Both the position numbers and the translations under genes were made by a program. 33,912 nucleotides of DNA from the NCBI GenBank assembly GCA_001275005.1, contig JWZX01002205.1, positions 1 through 33,912 on the forward strand, read 5' to 3'. Below the pieces are notes generated by a model that saw nothing but the letters and a program-made list of their open reading frames with translations, ran no database searches and had not been told where the DNA came from. This document shows positions 1 to 8,537 of this stretch, piece after piece (position 1 is the stretch's first letter; every line of letters begins with the position of its first letter). Origin of the DNA: Chrysochromulina tobinii. Taxonomy: Eukaryota > Haptophyta > Prymnesiales > Chrysochromulinaceae.

Positions 1-1711
1 TCACATCTGAGGCCTCAAAGAAGGCGGGTGCGGATGGCGCGGCGGCGGTGGCGGTAGCGGGGCAAAAAGCAAGGGCGTCGGCAGCTGAGCAGGGCGCCAG
101 CCGAGCGGCGAAGCAGCTGCCTGCAACGACGCCACCGGTACAGGCGGCAGTTGCGGCAATGTGACCGGCGGCGGCGGTGGCATACTCGCTGGCGGCGGCG
201 GCAGTGCTGCCGCCATCTCCGCAACTGCCGAGGCTGCCAGAGTCGCTGCCGCCACCGCCAGTGCCGACGCCGGCTGTCTTGCTGCCGCCACTGCCGCCAC
301 TGCCGCGCCTTCCGCCGCGCCTTCTGCCGCCGCATCCACTGCGGCGGCATGCGACGCCTCCAGCATTGCCAGGCGGTGGCGCGCATCGCGCCCGTCCTCC
401 TGCAGCGCTACCGCCGCCGCGCGCAGCCGCCGCGCCTCCTCGCGCGCCTCGTCAAGTTCCCGATGCGCTTCGGCCAGCAGACGCTCCTTGGTGTCGAGAC
501 GGCGCTCCATCGCGCGCACCTGCTCGGTTGCGGACTGCATGTCGTGTGCACGGCTTGCACCTGATGAGGCGGGCACTCAGCATGCCCTCAGCATGCCCTC
601 AGCATGCACTCATCATGCACTCAGCATGCACTCAGCATGCACTCATCATGCACTCATCAACATCATTCACTCGGCATCTTGCACTCAGCATGTCGTGTGC
701 ACGGCTCGCACCGGCCTCGTGCGCGTTTGCGTCGGCATGTGCGAGCTCGCGCAGCAGTAGCTGTGTCACTGCTTTCCCCTGCGCGAGCTGCCACATCAAA
801 CCTTCGCTCTTCTCGGCCTGACGCAGCGAGCTGGCCTGCGCCTTCTGCAGCTGCTCGACGGCCGCACGCCGCTGCGCGTGTGCGCCGAGCTCGCGCATGT
901 GGCTTGCGTTTGCCTGCGCCTGCGTGCCATTGAGGGCCTCGGCCGTGCGCGCGAGCGTCGCGTGCGTCGCCGCGAGCTCAGCCTCTTTGGCCGCGTGCGC
1001 GCGTTCCTTGTCTGCTGCGGCGTCGCGCGCCTGCTGCACCTCGCGTAGCGCGAGCTTGAGGCGCTGCTCGAGATGCGCGCGCGGTGCGGCCGCACGCTGA
1101 GTTGCTTCAACGGCCTGCAGCTGGTGGCGCATCGCTTCCTGGTCCTTGCGCACGCCGCCGATGGCGTCCTTGCATGCGTGCTCCGCCCGTGCGGTCGCCT
1201 CGATCACGCGGCTAACCTCCTCGATCCGCGCGCGGAAGGTGGAGATCAGGTCCTCAGCTTCCTCCTGCTCGAGGCGTAGCCGGCTCACCTCGGCGGTGCG
1301 AGCGCGCAGCTGCTCCTCGAGCGAGTAGAGCTGCTGGCCCTGCTGCTGCAGCTTGGCTTGCGCAGCCTTGGCCTTGTCACTGGTGAGCTTCTGCTGCAGC
1401 TCGTGTCGCGAGCGCTCGTCCTCGGCCGCCTTGTGCTGCGCTGCCGTGCGCTGGTCAGTCTCCTCCTCCTTGCGCGTCGCCTCATCGAGGCGCCGCTGCA
1501 TGTCGGCAAGCTCCGCCTGGCGTGTCTTCGCTGCTTCGACCTCCTCCTGCAGGCGAAGCTCAAGGTCTTGCGAGCGCTGCTCGAGCAGGCCGTTCTCGTG
1601 CACAACTCCCAGAAGAGCCTGCTTGAAGCGCGAGAGCGAGATGGCTTCCGAAACGCCCTCGGACACGGAGCACAGGCCGCCTGAGGGCTGCGTGCTGGGC
1701 GAGGCCGCCAT
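1..1711 (-). CDS. Long coiled-coil protein with Pro-rich C-terminus, two exons
   Basis: Exon 1 is 1711..712 and exon 2 is 560..1, giving about 519 residues and ending with TGA exactly at base 1. The ATG at 1711 begins MAASPSTQ. From about residue 25 to 390 the protein is an almost unbroken heptad-type coiled coil rich in E, Q, R, A and L (for example LELRLQEEVEAAKTRQAEL). It then becomes Ala-rich and ends in a proline-rich tail (PPPPASMPPPPPVTLPQLPP). The splice joins GAGGCCG to GTGCAAGC and restores the reading frame through HEAGASRAHDMQSATEQ, continuing the coiled coil. Without splicing, the frame runs into a stop inside the minisatellite. I recognise no named family. A structural, cytoskeletal or flagellar/centrosomal role is typical of such proteins but is not shown here. 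Confidence 0.72.
561..711 (-). other. Intron of the coiled-coil gene, built of 11-base repeats
   Basis: This 151-base intron has donor G|GTGCGAGC and acceptor GCCTCATCAG|GTGC. Its body is about seven copies of an 11-base unit, TGAGTGCATGC or TGAGTGCATGA. The first 24 intron bases (711-688) repeat the first 24 bases of the next exon (560-537) with one mismatch, so exon sequence is duplicated around the insertion. Because of this repeat, the exact splice position could slide by whole equivalent bases, but only this choice keeps GT-AG and the frame. Confidence 0.7.
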
Positions 1712-1816
1712 ATCGTATCGTCGTCTGCAGGGCTCGCGATCGGAATTTCTTGTTTCGTTGAACTATTCGTCACATGCATGCCGCAATTTGGACCAAAAAC
1801 TTTACAGTGTGCGCAC

Positions 1817-1822
1817 ACATGT
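1817..1822. promoter_or_regulatory. ACATGT motif upstream of the coiled-coil gene
   Basis: This is the six-base palindromic core of the TACATGTA element seen upstream of other genes in the window. It lies 106 bases before the ATG at 1711, in the 270-base gap between two minus-strand genes. Alone it is weak evidence. Confidence 0.2.
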
Positions 1823-1981
1823 TGTCAACCCACACGGAACCCCGCCGGTGGCATCCGCGATCTGCAGTCCGCCGCGGCGTGCGTGTGGCCACTCGTGCAC
1901 TCCCCTTATCTCGCGCATCGCAGCCAGGTTCCGTACACGCCTATGTGCCTCTCAGTCTTGCATGCACTCCTCCTCGTGCGT

Positions 1982-3115
1982 CTAAATGCGCTGGGTCATC
2001 TGCTGCTCGACGTCGGATGCGTCGCGCGCCTTTACGGCCGCCGCTGAGCGCCGTTGCTTGAGCCAGTCGCGCCAGCCCTCGGGCTTTCTGCCAGAAGCGA
2101 GAGGTGGACCCCCGTTCATGCCTCGCATGCCTCCTAGCGACGCTGGCAGCCGGCGGGCGGCAGGCGGCGAAGGGCCGTCGGTGGGGTGCCCTGCATGCAC
2201 ATGGGCCGCGCGCGGCAGATAACGACCGTCGCCATAGGCGCGCTGGTCGTCGGCGTCGTCGTCGTCGTCGTCGTCATCGTCTTCATCGAGCTCGTCGCCG
2301 TCCTCGCCCTCGCCCTCGTCTTCTGCGGCCACGCGGGCCGTCTCCGCCTCCGCCTGGCGCTCCGCCCGCGCCTGCGACTCGAGGGCCTCGAGCTCATGCA
2401 AGTCGACCTCGGCAGCGGGCACCAGATGCATCTCGATGTGGCCCACCATCTGGCGCAGCAGACTCGCCGCCTCGGCGGGCGCGGTGCACTCGCGCCCGTT
2501 GATGCGCATGATACGGTCGCCCGCGGTGAGCGTACGCGCCGCGAGCCCACCTTCCTTGATGCTCTTGATCACCGAGTGCTCGCTAAAGTCGGGAGAGAAG
2601 CCCAGGCCGAGCATCGTAGCCTGCGTCGGCTTGACGAGCACGCGGCGCACGAGCCTGTCACGGCGCGGCCAGTACGCGCGCCATATGGCCTGCACGAAGA
2701 TCGTCGCGCGTTGAGCCGATTCGGGGCACTGACGCTTGCGGATCACGAGCTCGCCCGCCGGCGCCTCGCGGATGAGTTTGACCGCGTGCACTGCACTCTC
2801 GACTGGCTCGCCGTTGATCTCGAGCAGCTCGTCGTACATCTGGATGGGCGCGACGGATGAATCGGAAGCGAGCGGCATCGACGCGGGCGTGCCGGGCGCA
2901 GTCGTGTTGACAATCGCACGGTCCGGCTCTTCAGGCGCAAGGCCGATGCCGATGCGCGTCGTTGCCGATTCCTTACGGATCGAGACGGTGACTATCTTGG
3001 TGGCCGATTGTAGCACGAACGCGGGTAGCGTCAACGGCGTCGACTCGATGACGCGGCCCTCGACGATGCACTCCTCGTCGTCGCCCAGCGCGGCACCAGC
3101 ACGCACACGAGGCAT
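1982..3115 (-). CDS. PDZ-IQ-PDZ domain protein with acidic linker
   Basis: The protein has 377 residues; the first true ATG in frame is at 3115 (MPRVRAG). PDZ domain 1 spans about residues 41-127, with a carboxylate-binding-loop-like GIGLAP and the strand pattern YDELLEINGEPVESAVHAVK. An IQ-like motif follows at about 136-154 (ATIFVQAIWRAYWPRRDRL), which would bind calmodulin or a related EF-hand protein. PDZ domain 2 spans about 160-233 and has a textbook GLGF loop and GDRIMRINGREC. Then come a charged helix and an aspartate run (about 277-290), and the C-terminus is basic. PDZ domains bind C-terminal peptides, so a scaffold role is likely. There is no signal peptide or membrane segment. The next gene downstream is on the same strand 270 bases away. 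The partners are unknown. Confidence 0.8.
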   Translation of the reverse strand: MPRVRAGAALGDDEECIVEGRVIESTPLTLPAFVLQSATKIVTVSIRKESATTRIGIGLAPEEPDRAIVNTTAPGTPASMPLASDSSVAPIQMYDELLEINGEPVESAVHAVKLIREAPAGELVIRKRQCPESAQRATIFVQAIWRAYWPRRDRLVRRVLVKPTQATMLGLGFSPDFSEHSVIKSIKEGGLAARTLTAGDRIMRINGRECTAPAEAASLLRQMVGHIEMHLVPAAEVDLHELEALESQARAERQAEAETARVAAEDEGEGEDGDELDEDDDDDDDDDADDQRAYGDGRYLPRAAHVHAGHPTDGPSPPAARRLPASLGGMRGMNGGPPLASGRKPEGWRDWLKQRRSAAAVKARDASDVEQQMTQRI

Positions 3116-3514
3116 GAATCCGTGCACGGGCTGAACGCGATGCGCAAGGGTCTTCTCCTCTTTTGAGCCGTTGTGAACGAGAACGCCCCTCCTGTGAATG
3201 CGCTGATTTTTGGGGGTGTGACTGACGAAAGCCTACCAAGGAGGAAAGGCGTTTAGCCTATCACCTAGATGGTCCTAGATGCACAAACATGATACATCTG
3301 AGCTAAGGCTGTTTTACAGGAGCCGAGCGCCGCCCAATTGGCGCCGCCCCGCGCAGCATGATCCCCTTGGCCCTGCACTGCTCAGAGCATTTCCCCAGGG
3401 AGTTTGTTCCTTAGATAAAGACTACAAGTACCTAAAGCGCGAAAGGTCGAAACGACAAATGTGGCATTTGACAAATGCCCCCAGTGCTGGACGCTGGATC
3501 CCGCATGGGGGCGT
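3116..3514. other. Intergenic region, 399 bases
   Basis: This lies between the PDZ gene start and the stop of the next minus-strand gene. It should hold the PDZ gene promoter and the 3' end of the coiled-coil gene. I see no RNA gene, no convincing open frame, and only unremarkable sequence with a somewhat AT-richer stretch around 3260-3330. Confidence 0.5.
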
Positions 3515-4492
3515 CTAGCTGCCCACCCGTACCAGCCGCCCGTCGAGGAGGTGCTCACCGCCACCGCCTCCTCCGCCCTCCTCAACCACAAGCCGGCCCG
3601 CCATCACGGCGCGCAACTCCGCTGTCTCAGCGCGCAGCGCTGCGCAGGCGCGCCGCTCCGCGAGCAGCGCGTGCGACGCCTCGGCGGCACGCTCGGCGGC
3701 GCGCTGGAGGGCCATCTGCTGGCTGTGCTGCACGACAAGCGCCGCCTCCAGCTGTGCCACGTGCACGCGCAGCCGCCGGCCCTCGGCGAGACTCCCGTCC
3801 AGCGCACGCCGTAGCTGCTCGTGGCCGTCCGCAAGGGCGGCGCGAGTCCGCGGCAGGACGTGCGCGACCGGCACGAGCGACTCCGGGTGGAAGCTGTTCA
3901 GGCCGACCGACGCCTTGGCCGCCCAGCTTGTGAAGCTGTGCGCCATCGCGCGCGCCGCGTCCTGCCTGACGAGGCTGGCCATCCGCCGAGCGCCAAGTGC
4001 GCGCGCTTGGCGCAGCGCCGCCTGCCGCTCGGACTTCAGACCGTGCGAGGCGGCCACCTGTCGCTCGGCTGCCTGCTGCGCCTTGACCTGCGCTTCGCGC
4101 AACGCGCGCTCGCGCTGATGCCCGCGCTTGCGCTCCGCGTCGAGCTCTGCAAGCAGTGCCGGCACAGAGGTGTTCTCGGTCTGCAGCACGCGCAGCTTCG
4201 AGGCCTGCCGCATGCGGAGGGTGCGCTCGCGCAATGCGGCTTGCAAGGCGTCCGCCGCAGTTTGCTCCATGGCCTCGGCATCGGCAGCCGCCGCCTTGAG
4301 CAACTCGGCGGCCTCGTTTGCAACCCGGACTGCTGCACGCTCTGCCTGCGGCGAGGTGTGCACGTGGACGATCCGCTCGTCCTCGAGCGCGCGGATCTCC
4401 TCCCCGAGGGTGCTGGCGATCACCAGAGCGGCATAGATCTCGTGCATCAAGAGCTTTGCGTCGTCCAGCACCGCGGCAGAGGCGGCGCTCAT
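3515..4492 (-). CDS. Alanine/arginine-rich coiled-coil protein
   Basis: The protein has 325 residues and starts at ATG 4492 (MSAASAAVLDDAKLLMHEIY). An in-frame upstream start would add 17 residues of no clear character. Nearly the whole chain is predicted coiled coil: residues about 60-170 (AANEAAELLKAAAADAEAME and following) and again about 215-300 (LRRALDGSLAEGRRLRVHVA and following). A short hinge containing VGLNSFHPESLVPVAHVLP separates them. A glycine run (GGGGGGGG) precedes the last 12 residues. It has no signal peptide or membrane segment. I do not recognise the family. The gene is divergent from the FolD-like gene, with 289 bases between the starts. Confidence 0.65.
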   Translation of the reverse strand: MSAASAAVLDDAKLLMHEIYAALVIASTLGEEIRALEDERIVHVHTSPQAERAAVRVANEAAELLKAAAADAEAMEQTAADALQAALRERTLRMRQASKLRVLQTENTSVPALLAELDAERKRGHQRERALREAQVKAQQAAERQVAASHGLKSERQAALRQARALGARRMASLVRQDAARAMAHSFTSWAAKASVGLNSFHPESLVPVAHVLPRTRAALADGHEQLRRALDGSLAEGRRLRVHVAQLEAALVVQHSQQMALQRAAERAAEASHALLAERRACAALRAETAELRAVMAGRLVVEEGGGGGGGEHLLDGRLVRVGS

Positions 4493-4781
4493 TTTCGTTA
4501 CCGCCGGCGGGAACTTGCGCGAACACACGGGCGAAGACCGCAAGGGGGAGAAGGGGGAGGGGGGAGTCGGGGGTGTAAACGTGACTCAACAGATGCCTTC
4601 GGAGGCCTGGATTCCACGCACGTCTCGCTCGTGTTGAATGGACTCGAAAAATGGTACATTAGTAATGAAGTTCGGAAAAAACGCAATCAAAGAATTCGGC
4701 AAAAGGTTCCTGATTCGTCATTCTACTTCGGGAAATTTGCGAAGCATTTTTCTCCGATGCGGCGACAAAAAATCTGAGTTG
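4493..4781. promoter_or_regulatory. Divergent promoter region
   Basis: These 289 bases separate two diverging genes. The half next to the FolD-like gene (about 4640-4780) is clearly AT-richer than the surrounding sequence. It is also open in the FolD-like frame from an ATG at 4638, so part of it may instead encode a 48-residue basic N-terminal extension, possibly a targeting peptide. Confidence 0.35.
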
Positions 4782-5981
4782 ATGGGGTACTCCTGTGCAG
4801 CCTCGGGCACAGCGGCGGTCCCGTGCGTGCCCGCCTCATTCATGGCGGCCCGATTGCCCCTCCCCTATGCGGGCGACGAGTATCTCGCTGGAATTTGCAG
4901 CGTTCTCGTCAGGCACATGCTTGGCGAGCTCAAAGAGATCGGCCGCATGCTTCCAGACCACGGATTGAGCGAGCCCAGCTGTTCCTTGCTCTTAGTGGGC
5001 CAGCATCCTGCGGCGGTGTCGTACACCTTGAGCACCGTCGCGGCGGCGCGCGTCTCGGGCGCATTGCTCGACGTGCAGCGGCTGTCCGAGGAGACGACAC
5101 AGGAAGATCTGCTGCACATTATCGGCCGCCTGAACAGTGACAATAACTGCCACGGCATCGTGCTGCAGCTGCCGCTGCCGGCACACCTCGATGCTAGCGG
5201 CCTGGTGCACGCCATCGCTGACGACAAGGACATCGATGGGCTCAAGGCGGCGAGTATCGGCCGACTTCCAAACGGCTCCGAGCTCACGGCCGGACCGTGC
5301 ATCGCCGCGGCGATCGAGGAGGTGCTGCGCTCGCTCAATGTTCTCCCACCCGTCGCCGCTCCTTCCAAGTCGCCACCCAAGTCGCCACCCAAGTCATCGC
5401 ACAAGACGGCCAGCCGTATCTCCGAGGTGCCGCATGTGCTGCTGCTCAGCGTGCCGCCGCTACTGAGCTTCCCTTTGGCGCTCTCGCTCGAGGCGTCGGG
5501 CTGTCGCGTCACGTGTCTCGGCGACGACCAGCCCGTCGACGCGGTCCGCACCGAGCTGCCGCACGCCGACGTGCTCCTGATCGGCGCCCGCCGGCCTGAC
5601 GTAGTTGCGGCCCAGTATGTGCGCACGGGGTGCGTGCTCCTCGACTTAGGCCTCTCGACGAGCGCCGCGCCCAAACTGCTCATGCACGCGGATTCATCAG
5701 CCGATTCATCAGCCGATTCATCAGCCGATTCATCAGGCCTGTCCGACGACTCATCGGACGGCTGCAGCCCAGCAGGAACGCGCGACGACGGCTCGCGTGG
5801 CGGCGCCGCTCCGGCAGCGGCAGCGCCGACCATGGCGCGATCGGCCTCGCGCGAGGTCCTCTGCCTGTGCTGCAGCGACGGCCTGTCGGCAATGACCGCC
5901 GCTCTGCGCATGCGTCACCTGAGCCACACCGCCTTGCTGCAGCAAAACTTCCTCGAGCATGCTGGCAACGGTAAGCCCTAG
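4782..5981 (+). CDS. FolD-like methylenetetrahydrofolate dehydrogenase/cyclohydrolase homologue, probably inactive
   Basis: The protein has 399 residues from ATG 4782; the ATG at 4638 would add 48. The FolD fold is recognisable: LLVGQHPAAVSY (about 70-81), a helix, LNSDNNCHGIVLQLPLP (117-133) and DDKDIDGL (147-154), then a Rossmann-like half from about 215. In active enzymes the motif is YxxxK. Here it is Y81-TLS-T85, so the catalytic lysine is missing. Gln129 and Asp152 remain. The PCTPxG motif reads PCIAAA, the NADP loop GRSxxVGxP reads SVPPLLSFP, and the C-terminal PGGVGPMT reads CSDGLSAMT. Low-complexity inserts (SPPKSPPK and four ADSS) interrupt the Rossmann half. Bifunctional folate chemistry is therefore unlikely; a regulatory or structural role is inference. 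The open frame of 400 codons argues against recent decay. Confidence 0.75.
   Translation: MGYSCAASGTAAVPCVPASFMAARLPLPYAGDEYLAGICSVLVRHMLGELKEIGRMLPDHGLSEPSCSLLLVGQHPAAVSYTLSTVAAARVSGALLDVQRLSEETTQEDLLHIIGRLNSDNNCHGIVLQLPLPAHLDASGLVHAIADDKDIDGLKAASIGRLPNGSELTAGPCIAAAIEEVLRSLNVLPPVAAPSKSPPKSPPKSSHKTASRISEVPHVLLLSVPPLLSFPLALSLEASGCRVTCLGDDQPVDAVRTELPHADVLLIGARRPDVVAAQYVRTGCVLLDLGLSTSAAPKLLMHADSSADSSADSSADSSGLSDDSSDGCSPAGTRDDGSRGGAAPAAAAPTMARSASREVLCLCCSDGLSAMTAALRMRHLSHTALLQQNFLEHAGNGKP
5689..5736 (+). repeat. In-frame 12-base repeat encoding ADSS
   Basis: There are four near-identical copies of gccgattcatca inside the FolD-like gene, encoding ADSS four times. They sit in a region with no counterpart in normal FolD enzymes. 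The unit contains TTCATCAG, which resembles the 3' end of the introns in this window. Confidence 0.85.
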
Positions 5982-6417
5982 CATACCGGCCGCCTCCGAG
6001 TTAACCTCCGAGGCATCGCTGCGCAAAGGCGCATTATCCCTCGCTGTTTGCGGCCCGCCGAGCGTCTATATCGATACCATACCATGGGATCGGCCGGGTG
6101 AAGAATGCAACACAAGCAGGCTGCTTGTGTTGCTGTTGTGACTGACATGATGGTGTGTTGTCGCAGTTGTTGTGTGTCTGAAACTGTAATAAACTGTAAG
6201 TGTAACGGTCCGGAAACCGGAATGAAAATGCCATCGACCTTACCATTCTCCGGGCCGGGTTTCCAGGCCGTTTCGTTTCCTGACAGAGCGGGGGCGCTGC
6301 CGCGAGCTGCCCGGCAGGCGCGGAGGCGCGGCGCGCCGGCGCCCGGCGCGCCCCTTGATGAGGGATGTAATTTCGCCTGCCTGGCTTAGTTTCCTGCACC
6401 CTCTCCTCCCCGCGAAC
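5982..6417. other. Intergenic region with palindrome and AATAAA
   Basis: These 436 bases lie between two plus-strand genes. They contain a perfect 27-base palindrome (6107-6133) and an AATAAA at 6188-6193, 207 bases past the FolD-like stop, which could serve as its poly(A) signal. The last 100 bases are GC-rich and should hold the MRS2 promoter. Confidence 0.45.
6107..6133. repeat. Perfect inverted repeat, 13-base arms, 1-base centre
   Basis: The left arm gcaacacaagcag (6107-6119) is followed by one g and then the exact reverse complement ctgcttgtgttgc (6121-6133). It lies 126 bases past the FolD-like stop. It could form a hairpin in the 3' untranslated RNA or a cruciform in DNA. Confidence 0.9.
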
Positions 6418-8040
6418 ATGCCAGCCGCAGTCGCGGCGAAGTTGAGGGTGCTCCAGTTCTCCAGGAGCAAGCCACCCGACGACCTCCCCACTATCATGAA
6501 TATCCCCCGCAAGGCCCTCATCGATGAGATCAACGGTCCGTACGCTGTGCTGCAGTCGCCTGCAAACCAAAGCAAACTGAAGGTGACCTTTGTGACGCCA
6601 CGCGACATTCGCAAGATCGATCCAGCTTTCGCCACTCGGCTTGAGCCAACAATCCTTGTGCGCACGGGCTGCATCATCGTTGCATTTGGACGCTCCGAGC
6701 TGCGTGTGATCGTCACGCCCGACGCGCTATTCTGCATGCTGCCTCCACATCTCACTCCAAACCTTGCGAGCACGAGCAACGGCAGCCCACTCGATAAGAT
6801 CCTGGGAGCCCTCCACAGAAACCTCGCTGCAACACGGACCGCTCCCGTCTCCGAGGTGGCCGTTCACTCGTCGTTAGGCTCTGCCCCTCTGCATAGCTCA
6901 GAGCTCGAAGAGAACTCGTTGCCCTCGCCATCGAAGCCCTTTCCCCTTCAGAGGAGCAATTCCGAGCCCGAACTCTCTACGCTCCTCCACACACCGTCCA
7001 GCTCTATCCTTAGGAGCGGCTTGCACCGAGGAGACAAGGGGGCTAGCAGCAGCTTAGCCAGCTTAGCCGAAGGCAAGGAGACGGGCTCGTCTTTCGAATT
7101 CCTTGCCTTGGAGGCGGTGCTAATGACAGTCTGTGGTGATCTGTCGCAGCGGCAGACGGCGCTCACTGAGGCGGTGCAGCGCGCTTTGCTGGCGCTGCGG
7201 CGCAGCGTGACGGGCACGCAAGTGGCGGCGAGCGCCCGGCAGCTCGACCACGTGCGGAGGCTGAAGCAGCAGGTGCGCGAGCTGCTGGGGCAGTCGATGG
7301 CGCTCGAGGAGGAGCTGCAAGAGGTGCTCGACGCGAACGAGGACATGGAGGCCATGTACCTCTCGCGCATACTCCTTTTCGTCGAGAACGCAGATGGCGA
7401 TCTCCCAGAGGCTGACCTGCACGACCACGAGGAGGTCGAGGTGATCCTCGAGTCGTACCTGCAGGAGGTGGGTGCGACGGTGGCCGAGCTCGAGGTGCTC
7501 ACATACGCCATCGAGGGCACCGAAAAGTTCGTCTCGTTCCGGCTCGACAGCGCGCAAAACCGGCTAAAGGCTCGACGAGGCGTGCTGACCGCCTCCGCCA
7601 CTACGCTCGGCCTGGGCAATCTCTTTTTGAACCTCTTTGGCATGAACCTTCCCGCCACCATCTTCGTCTCCTCCGCAGACGACGAAGACAGCGAGAATAC
7701 AGGGTTCTGGGTTGCCGCGGGCTGCATTACACTGCTCGTCACGGCGCTCTTGCTGTTCGTCAACGGCTGGTTTGGCCTGTGGCAGCTCGAGACCTGGTTT
7801 GGCACGTGCTGGGGCAAGAGCGACGAGGCGCATGCGCAGCTTGGTGGGCAGCTTGGGCAGCTCGGCGCCACGAAGGGCGGCGCGAGGGTCGCTGTACCGG
7901 GCACCTCGGCCGCGGGCGCTGTACCGGTCACCTCGGTCACGAGCGCTGCAAGCACTACTACTGCCGCGGTGGAACGAACGCCACCCATCACGCCACCCAT
8001 CACGCCACCGCCGCCGCCACGCCGCCAGAGTCGAAATTGA
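6418..8040 (+). CDS. MRS2/CorA-type magnesium channel
   Basis: The protein has 540 residues from ATG 6418, which has A at -3. An in-frame ATG at 6358 would add 20 residues and could supply an organelle presequence. Family marks appear in order: N-terminal RDIRKIDPAF; the MRS2 hallmark FEFLALEAVL; long helices; EVEVILESYLQEVGATVAEL; SAQNRLKARRG; TM1 ending in the selectivity-filter motif G408-M-N410; and TM2 (GFWVAAGCITLLVTALLLFV). A loop with several acidic residues (SSADDEDSE) joins the two membrane helices, as in CorA. MRS2 pentamers carry Mg2+ across mitochondrial inner or plastid membranes. A Ser/Pro-rich insert of roughly 130 residues precedes the helical core, and the tail is Thr/Pro-rich with ITPP repeats. 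Confidence 0.93.
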   Translation: MPAAVAAKLRVLQFSRSKPPDDLPTIMNIPRKALIDEINGPYAVLQSPANQSKLKVTFVTPRDIRKIDPAFATRLEPTILVRTGCIIVAFGRSELRVIVTPDALFCMLPPHLTPNLASTSNGSPLDKILGALHRNLAATRTAPVSEVAVHSSLGSAPLHSSELEENSLPSPSKPFPLQRSNSEPELSTLLHTPSSSILRSGLHRGDKGASSSLASLAEGKETGSSFEFLALEAVLMTVCGDLSQRQTALTEAVQRALLALRRSVTGTQVAASARQLDHVRRLKQQVRELLGQSMALEEELQEVLDANEDMEAMYLSRILLFVENADGDLPEADLHDHEEVEVILESYLQEVGATVAELEVLTYAIEGTEKFVSFRLDSAQNRLKARRGVLTASATTLGLGNLFLNLFGMNLPATIFVSSADDEDSENTGFWVAAGCITLLVTALLLFVNGWFGLWQLETWFGTCWGKSDEAHAQLGGQLGQLGATKGGARVAVPGTSAAGAVPVTSVTSAASTTTAAVERTPPITPPITPPPPPRRQSRN

Positions 8041-8537
8041 AGTGTAGGTAAACGGTGTAGTCTGTAGACGCGGAAATGACGGTGCTCACTCTCACTCCGT
8101 CCGTGCACCGCCGTGGTGACTGGTGTTTCTCGCGGACTCGGCTCTCGGCGCTCTCCGGAACTCCGCTCCGGGAAGCGCTTATATTTATTTGAAGGTGCAT
8201 CACGGTACACGGACACGCCGGGCCCCGCCGCGCGGCACCCGGACCGGTTCGGACCCGCGCCGGATCGGGGACCGTGCACCGTCGACCGACGCGCGCCGGA
8301 CGGGAACCGGGCGTCGGACCGCGCCGGCCGCCGCGAGCGGCGAGGCGCGAGGGGGGGGCGCCGGGGGGGCGACCGAGGCGCGCACGGCGAGCTCTCGGCG
8401 CAACCCGGACCGAACGTCGGAACGCTAACGTAAATTAGTTAGAAACATAGCGTAGGAATCATAGCCAACTCCGCTCTCAATAAAACAATAATCGAATACG
8501 ACGGTCACAGGTGACGCGCCGGTCACCGCGTCCGTGG
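8041..8537. other. Convergent intergenic region, 497 bases
   Basis: This separates the 3' ends of MRS2 (+) and the hydroxylase (-). The middle (about 8220-8420) is extremely GC-rich, with G runs of eight and seven near 8350-8370. It is followed by an AT-rich stretch with AATAAA at 8479-8484, a possible poly(A) signal for MRS2. The reverse-strand AATAAA at 8184-8189 could serve the hydroxylase. I see no gene. Confidence 0.4.

Noticed and set aside
4865-5911. Long minus-strand open frame opposite the FolD-like gene
   Set aside because: It is Ser/Arg-rich and featureless, while the plus strand shows a recognisable fold.
6948-8279. Long minus-strand open frame opposite MRS2
   Set aside because: It is Ser/Arg-rich without domain structure; MRS2 on the plus strand explains the region.
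8330-8380. G-quadruplex candidate in the G runs
   Set aside because: Only two long G runs lie close together, so a standard four-run quadruplex is not evident by eye.
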